Source: Tritrichomonas foetus
Taxonomy: Eukaryota; Parabasalia; Tritrichomonadida; Tritrichomonadidae
Length of the DNA: 64,000 nt
Assembly (NCBI GenBank): GCA_001839685.1
Contig: MLAK01001248.1
Location: forward strand, 62,001 to 126,000
Reading direction: 5' to 3'
Part shown: in pieces, positions 58,924-64,000 of the stretch
Position numbering within the stretch: the first letter of the stretch is position 1
How the letters are laid out: each line of letters opens with the position of its first letter
Program-made: the position numbers and the translations under genes
The notes under the pieces: model-generated
Seen by the model: the letters and a program-made list of their open reading frames with translations, nothing else
Told to the model about the DNA's origin: nothing
The model's database searches: none

Positions 58924-59505
58924 GGTAATGACTAATCATATTTTTTTTTTTTTTTTTCTGCTTCAGTTGGATTTAGTCATCACACAAACGATTTTAAATG
59001 ACCATTTAAATGCTATCTTTCAAGATTAATCCATGTTTCTTCATTTTGGATTGGGTTTGAAGAAGCTTACGGAAAATCTGATTTTAAAAAAATGACTTTT
59101 TGAATAGTCACTGTTTTTTTCAGATGTTTACAGAGGTGATTATATTGAAATCTTAAAAATACTTTTTAAGGGAGATCTATTACTTTTTGAGGGCGACTGA
59201 CAGCTTTTTGTGATTTCATCAGAAAAAATTATTCACTTTTTGTGCATGTTTGTTTCAAAATAATTCTGAGATATCTCAAATATTTCAATACCCATCTGAA
59301 ACATCATCATCATCACATATTCAATTTTTTTAATAGTTAACGGCATGGGACTACATCCTTAAGAAATATGATGTGTTTTTCCTACCAACAGGATTGAAAC
59401 ACAGATGAATCATCTGACAAACTCTGAATGTGGAATTAATTATTGGGAGCAGAAGAATAGACAAAGAAGAAATTTGACATGTTAACTTTTGAATAAAATT
59501 AAGGT
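58924..59505. other. Intergenic; right edge of the decayed island
   Basis: Contains a T run near 58941-58957 and the right copy of the 14-bp inverted repeat at 59349-59362. A possible five-codon upstream ORF (59479-59496) precedes SF3A3. No gene. Confidence 0.4.
59349..59362 (-). repeat. Right copy of the 14-bp inverted repeat
   Basis: GACTACATCCTTAA, reverse complement of 55023-55036. Confidence 0.35.
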
Positions 59506-61122
59506 ATGGCAAAAATGACATCTACGCCTCTCGAGAAACTTCGCCAGCAGTATCAAGATATCGAAGACTACCGCAAGCAAGCGGTTCACTTGATGCTAAA
59601 CCCGCCCAAAACAGTGAAAGAAGAAGCCTACTGCAAGCATCATGAAGCACGCCTTGCCAGAGAAATTCAAAATACGTCAAAATCAATTTTATCTACACTC
59701 GAAAATCTCACGAATAATAGCCTTCAAAACAGTAATAACACTATACAAAAGGTTGAAGATCCAGTTGCAGCTTTTTACGACGATTTAGAACGACGAATTC
59801 ATTTTCACCAAGAAATTGCAGATCGTGAGCCAGAATCCGCAGAAAACGAAGACGATCAAAATAAAAACAAAAACATATCAGATATGACTATGAACGACAT
59901 GGTTTTGGATATCAAGGGCGCCATTCATTTATCGTTATTTTACGACAACGATAGATACCAAGAATGGCGTCGCCAAATGAAGAACGGCGATGATAAAAAA
60001 TCGAAGAAAAAGAAAAGAATTGTTGTATCTGAAACAGATGAAGCCCTCACCAAATTCAGTGGTGAAGAGTGTTTTGGTCAATATTTAGACCTTTTTGAGA
60101 TTCATCGGAAGTATTTGGTTGTTTGTCCCCAAGAAAGAGTTGGGTATCTTGAATTTTTAGAACATTTTGAATCAGCCAAAAATTTAAATTTCATTCCAAG
60201 AAATCAACAAGGTCAGCAATTTCTACAAAGCTTTATTGATTATTTAGAATCATTCATTGTTCGATCTGATCCATTTTTTGATATGAAATCTTGTCAAGAA
60301 TCTATTTTAAAGTCATTTCTGAACCAACAACAAAATCCAACACAAGCACCAAAGATGAATCAAAACGAAAACGATGGAAATAAGAATTCTGAAAATTACT
60401 GTCCATATTGTGATCGTAGTTTCGACACGCCTGAACTTTTACAAAGTCATACAAAACAAAAAAGTCACAAAAAAAATGAAAACAAAGCACAAAAGCTAGG
60501 TGGTTTAGATTTTTTAATAGAAGATCGCCGCATGAGGAAAATGAAGCATGATAAACTTTGTTATACACTTTTGCAATTAATTGAAAGAGTCCGCTCGAAA
60601 TTTCACGCAACAATTGAAAATACCCGAAGGAGACAAACTCTGTCAGCTGCAGTCATGCAAGCTGAAGCTAATCTTGATGCTCCTATTGTTTTTGATGAAA
60701 GTGATGATGAAGATGAACAACATTTTTATAATCCAAAAGGATTGCCTCTTGGCTGGGATGGAAAACCAATTCCTTACTGGCTTTACAAATTGCATGGTTT
60801 GAGTGTTGAATATAAATGCGAAATATGTGGAAATAAAAGTTACTGGGGTGCTTTGGCTTTTGAGCGGCACTTTTTTGACAATAAACATATTAATGGTCTC
60901 AAAGCTTTAGGAATTCCACCAACAAGACACTTTTTATATGTGACTGGTGTTAATGAGGCAATGTCTCTTTTCGATAAAATAAAGAAATCCCTCTCCCAGG
61001 AAGTTTGGCAACCGGGCGATGAAGAAATTGAAACTGAAGATGGACAGGTGATGAGTTATAAAATCTATCGTGATTTAACAAAGCAGGGAATTATAAAGCC
61101 GAAAATTGCACAAGCAAAATAA
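59506..61122 (+). CDS. Splicing factor 3A subunit 3 (SF3a60/Prp9)
   Basis: Protein of 538 residues (human SF3A3 is 501). N-terminal LEKLRQQYQDIEDYRKQ; SAP/telomere-type middle region GEECFGQYLDLFEIHRKYL and RVGYLEFLEHF; a C2H2-like finger YCPYCDRSFDTPELLQSH (about 297-318). The hallmark C-terminal domain reads GLPLGWDGKPIPYWLYKLHG, CEICGNKSYWG with a matrin-type zinc finger (about 437-460), and GIPPTRHFLYVTGVNEA. It is part of the SF3a complex of U2 snRNP, which recognises the branch site, confirming a working spliceosome although no intron was seen here. Starts at M1 or M4 are both possible. Strong call. Confidence 0.96.
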   Translation: MAKMTSTPLEKLRQQYQDIEDYRKQAVHLMLNPPKTVKEEAYCKHHEARLAREIQNTSKSILSTLENLTNNSLQNSNNTIQKVEDPVAAFYDDLERRIHFHQEIADREPESAENEDDQNKNKNISDMTMNDMVLDIKGAIHLSLFYDNDRYQEWRRQMKNGDDKKSKKKKRIVVSETDEALTKFSGEECFGQYLDLFEIHRKYLVVCPQERVGYLEFLEHFESAKNLNFIPRNQQGQQFLQSFIDYLESFIVRSDPFFDMKSCQESILKSFLNQQQNPTQAPKMNQNENDGNKNSENYCPYCDRSFDTPELLQSHTKQKSHKKNENKAQKLGGLDFLIEDRRMRKMKHDKLCYTLLQLIERVRSKFHATIENTRRRQTLSAAVMQAEANLDAPIVFDESDDEDEQHFYNPKGLPLGWDGKPIPYWLYKLHGLSVEYKCEICGNKSYWGALAFERHFFDNKHINGLKALGIPPTRHFLYVTGVNEAMSLFDKIKKSLSQEVWQPGDEEIETEDGQVMSYKIYRDLTKQGIIKPKIAQAK

Positions 61123-62243
61123 ATAAATTTAAATTAGAGTTGTAAATTTCAATATAGATAAGAATTATAATAAAAATTTGTTCTGTTTTACATTTTTGGA
61201 AATGAAAATTTTCCTTTGTTTTTTGTTTTCTTAATTCTCAAATCTATACATCTGCACTACAACAAAATTTACAAAAGCTAACGTCTTCAATATTATAAGA
61301 CATTTTAATCGTATGCAATATTTAAAATCTGGATAGATTTCTATCAAAAGATGGAAGAAAATGTTCTATTTTTGCATAACAAGAAATTTAAAAGCGTAAA
61401 TAATGTATAGTTAAAAAGTGAATTATATTTCGAAAATTACAATCAAAAATTTAAATTTAATTTTATTTCAGGACACATTCCAATCTTCAAAAGGACAATA
61501 CAGAATTATTCATGGACAAAATCTTATCATAATTGGACAAGTGTATAATAATAAACATATTATGAAAAAGTTTGTACTTATTTCCGGACAAGATGAAAAC
61601 AATTACCGATTTTATTGTAACTTTAGAGGATCGCTTATTCTTCCAGATTCAGTAACAGAAATAGGTTATGAATGGTCTATACAACGGAACGAAAATGAAG
61701 TGACCCAAAAGTTTAATAATGATTCAAAACAAATATATAGGATGATTGGTTTTTACATCATTTCATTATTTCATCCAAATAATGGGCTTCAATAAAATAA
61801 AAATTGTAAGACCCTTTAAAATCATCAATTGTTCCACCAAAAGAAATGCAAGCCAAACTTACTACATATATTTCCAGTTCATTTTTCTAATCTTCATGGA
61901 ATAATATAATGAGGCATTGGGGAATTCTTTTAAAATTGAGGCATATTTATTCCCATTGGAACTAAAAGCAGTTTTATCAAACTCGTCTATCGAACTGCTG
62001 CTCTTGCTTTGCATAATCGTCATCATGATCATGAAAATTTCTTCAATAAACTCGATAAAAAATAAAATGAAGAATCATTGGATGAGTTATATCGGATAAT
62101 GACATGAAGTATATATATATATAATAGAAATATAAATTCACTTCTTAAATATGCAAATGATCATTTTAACTTAAAATTCACTTCGAAATATTTATCTGTT
62201 TTTCAATAAAAGTGGCATTATTTTAAATCAATTTTTTGTTTGA
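61123..62243. other. Intergenic with a possible gene fragment
   Basis: A + strand open stretch at about 61470-61795 reads YRIIHGQNLIIIGQVYNNKH and FRGSLILPDSVTEIGYEWS. It has protein-like composition but no ATG near its left end (the longer reading starts at GTG), and no family is recognised; it may be a remnant. The rest is AT-rich and empty. Confidence 0.35.
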
Positions 62244-63830
62244 ATGAATTCATTCACCAAACCTGAAAGCATGGAGATTGAAAATATTAGCACTCATAAT
62301 GATAGTATTCACAAAATATTTTATCATTCCTTATCAAGAATTAATTTTATTCATTATCTAAAAAACTTTACATTTTTTATTGTTTTTCGGAATTGTGATC
62401 AAATTGATGAAAAAGCTGAATTTACTCAACAAAACAAATTATCTACCACTAAAATGTTAGAATTTAAAGTATCTCGATTTGTTGCAGATTTGGTTTCACC
62501 TATTGTAAACAACTTTCATAAAGTTGATCACACGATTGATAGTTTTGAAGTTCAAATTGATTTAACACTTTTCAGAGAAGATTATGATAAAGAAGATTTT
62601 TCAATTTCTGAATTTCATAGTTATCTAAATGATATTTTTTACAATTGGGGAAAACTTTCAAATAAAACTGATTCTTCTAAATCTCAAAAACACATGAAAC
62701 TTGTTTACTTAACATTGTTTTTTCTGGGAAATAAAGAATACTTCTCAGAAATATATAATATTGACTCAATTGGAACCAATAAGCTTAATTCTCAAAATGT
62801 TTTTCAACATTTACAAAAGAAGCAAAATTATTATGCATTTTTGACAAGAACTCAAGCAAATCCTGTTTTACATAATGATGATGATAATAGATTTCTGCAT
62901 AAAACTTTTTACAACAAAATATACTTCGAAGATGAAATTAATTTCATTTCGAGGCACTTTTATTCTATTGAAGTTGATAAATTGGAAATAATGCCAGCTG
63001 AAATCATTTTTGATATAGTAAGTAATAAAAATTTATGTTTGGAAAATGAAACACAATTATATTTATTTATCAAAAGGATGATTTCAATTTCATCTGATTA
63101 TTATTCATTGCTATCATTTGTTGATTTCACGTATTTAAGTAATGATGATATATATGATTTTATTTCTTCATTTAATATTGAGTATCTTAATTCATCAATT
63201 TGGTCAAGAATATGTTTATATTCAGATCATAATCATAAGTATATACCGAAAAATATTCATGATCATAATAAACGATATAATCAAAATTCTAGTTTTTATA
63301 TTCCTTTCACAGATTTAAGCAAACAATATATGAATGGAGTTACATCATTTTTAGCAAATTATCATCATGGTAATAACTATGACACAGAAATAATTGGCAT
63401 TGAAGCATCAACACATGAAGGTGGAGATTTATATGACCTTGTTAGTCAAGCAATTGGTAGTGATTTTTACAGAGAGAATGAGAAAAACTCTTGGATTCTG
63501 TTCGATTTCAAGAACTACAGAATCAATCTAGAATATTATTCTATACGATCATATAAAGCGGAAAAATATGGTCATCATCCAAGAAATTGGGTCATGGAAG
63601 CCTCAAATGATAAAAAAGCATGGAAAACAATTGATGAACGAGCTAATGACACTTCTTTAAACGGTTCCAGCTTGCTTTCATCATTTGAAATTAAAGATAA
63701 TGCTAATAATAATTGTTCGCGTTATCTGAGAATTCATCTTACTGGGAAGAATTGGAATGATCAATTTTATTTGGATATTTCTTCAATAGAGTTCTATGGG
63801 ACCCTCCTATCAGATCAATCTATGTCATAG
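62244..63830 (+). CDS. BTB-like/BACK and F5/8 type C domain protein
   Basis: Protein of 528 residues. The N-terminal part (about 40-105: FTFFIVFRNCDQ ... LEFKVSRFVADLVSPIV) fits the divergent BTB/POZ-like domain of a large trichomonad family. It is followed by a helical BACK-like region (about 240-330, MPAEIIFDIVSNKNLCLENE). The C-terminal 170 residues form a discoidin/F5/8C-type beta-sandwich: NSWILFDFKNYRINLEYYSI, NWVMEASNDKKAWKTIDE, YLRIHLTGKNWNDQFYLDIS, SIEFYGTL. No signal peptide or TM segment, so intracellular. BTB-BACK proteins are often Cullin-3 adaptors; whether this one is remains inference. Confidence 0.8.
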   Translation: MNSFTKPESMEIENISTHNDSIHKIFYHSLSRINFIHYLKNFTFFIVFRNCDQIDEKAEFTQQNKLSTTKMLEFKVSRFVADLVSPIVNNFHKVDHTIDSFEVQIDLTLFREDYDKEDFSISEFHSYLNDIFYNWGKLSNKTDSSKSQKHMKLVYLTLFFLGNKEYFSEIYNIDSIGTNKLNSQNVFQHLQKKQNYYAFLTRTQANPVLHNDDDNRFLHKTFYNKIYFEDEINFISRHFYSIEVDKLEIMPAEIIFDIVSNKNLCLENETQLYLFIKRMISISSDYYSLLSFVDFTYLSNDDIYDFISSFNIEYLNSSIWSRICLYSDHNHKYIPKNIHDHNKRYNQNSSFYIPFTDLSKQYMNGVTSFLANYHHGNNYDTEIIGIEASTHEGGDLYDLVSQAIGSDFYRENEKNSWILFDFKNYRINLEYYSIRSYKAEKYGHHPRNWVMEASNDKKAWKTIDERANDTSLNGSSLLSSFEIKDNANNNCSRYLRIHLTGKNWNDQFYLDISSIEFYGTLLSDQSMS

Positions 63831-64000
63831 ATGTAATTTGACAAAAAAATCATTTCATTAAAAAGTCTGATAATTAGTGTTTCGATATTATAAAATAAAC
63901 ATATTGATATATATATAATTTTGATGAAAGTTATGTAGGCCAAGTTGATGTTGTGTCAACCTTTTCGACAAAAAATGAAAGCAAAGAATGGATGAAAAAT
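63831..64000. other. Right-edge intergenic
   Basis: 170 bases of AT-rich flank; nothing recognised. Confidence 0.4.

Noticed and set aside
59491..59512. Possible 5' splice site (GGTATGG) at the SF3A3 start
   Set aside because: It overlaps the best start codon, differs from the GTATGT trichomonad donor, and no matching branch/acceptor motif was seen nearby.

Overview
The window looks like nuclear DNA of a parabasalid flagellate, most likely a Tritrichomonas-type trichomonad. The evidence is AT-rich intergenic DNA, long intronless genes on both strands, the standard code, many divergent protein kinases, and a trichomonad set of families: R2R3 Myb, iron-sulfur flavoprotein, BTB-plus-F5/8C protein, and a signal-peptide/single-TM surface giant. 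Several well-placed start codons follow a trichomonad-type initiator (TCA, pyrimidine, A/T) by 8-31 nt, and some stop codons sit in a TAAA context. The species call is an inference; no rRNA or other barcode locus is present.

Layout. 0-13 kb: end of a TPR protein, a GH38 alpha-mannosidase, eIF5A, a ULK/Atg1-like pseudokinase with an MIT-like tail, an unknown protein, CK2 alpha and an iron-sulfur flavoprotein. 14-20 kb: a SERINC membrane protein, a kinase fragment, a PurN-type formyltransferase and a PP1-like phosphatase with Asn-rich insertions. 21-27.5 kb: an ARM-repeat (importin-alpha-like) protein, a CAMK-like kinase with a coding minisatellite, one tRNA-Gly(GCC), and an R2R3 Myb factor. 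30-35.5 kb: an 1820-residue type I surface protein with diverged internal repeats. 36-37.1 kb: a Tc1/mariner-like element bounded by TIRs and TA. 37-43.3 kb: a protein with a degenerate ABC1/UbiB-like patch, a purine-rich satellite, ribosomal protein eL30 and two small unknown proteins that may be paralogues. 45.5-54.9 kb: a karyopherin-beta, a coiled-coil protein, an LRR/coiled-coil protein, a STE20/FRAY-like pseudokinase and epsilon-COP. 54.9-59.5 kb: a gene-free island with decayed remnants of a kinase, a GH95 alpha-L-fucosidase and a Trf4-like nucleotidyltransferase, interrupted by a 579-base assembly gap. 59.5-64 kb: splicing factor SF3A3 and a BTB/F5/8C protein.

There is no operon logic; neighbours are mostly unrelated housekeeping and signalling genes. 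The observations most worth a second look are two independent pseudokinases, a GAR-transformylase-like enzyme in a lineage regarded as unable to make purines de novo, the decayed GH95/Trf4/kinase island, the mariner-like element with its cluster of ambiguous bases, and the repeat-built surface protein. I did not find a multi-gene system that I would call new. Functional calls rest on motif reading by eye, without database searches.
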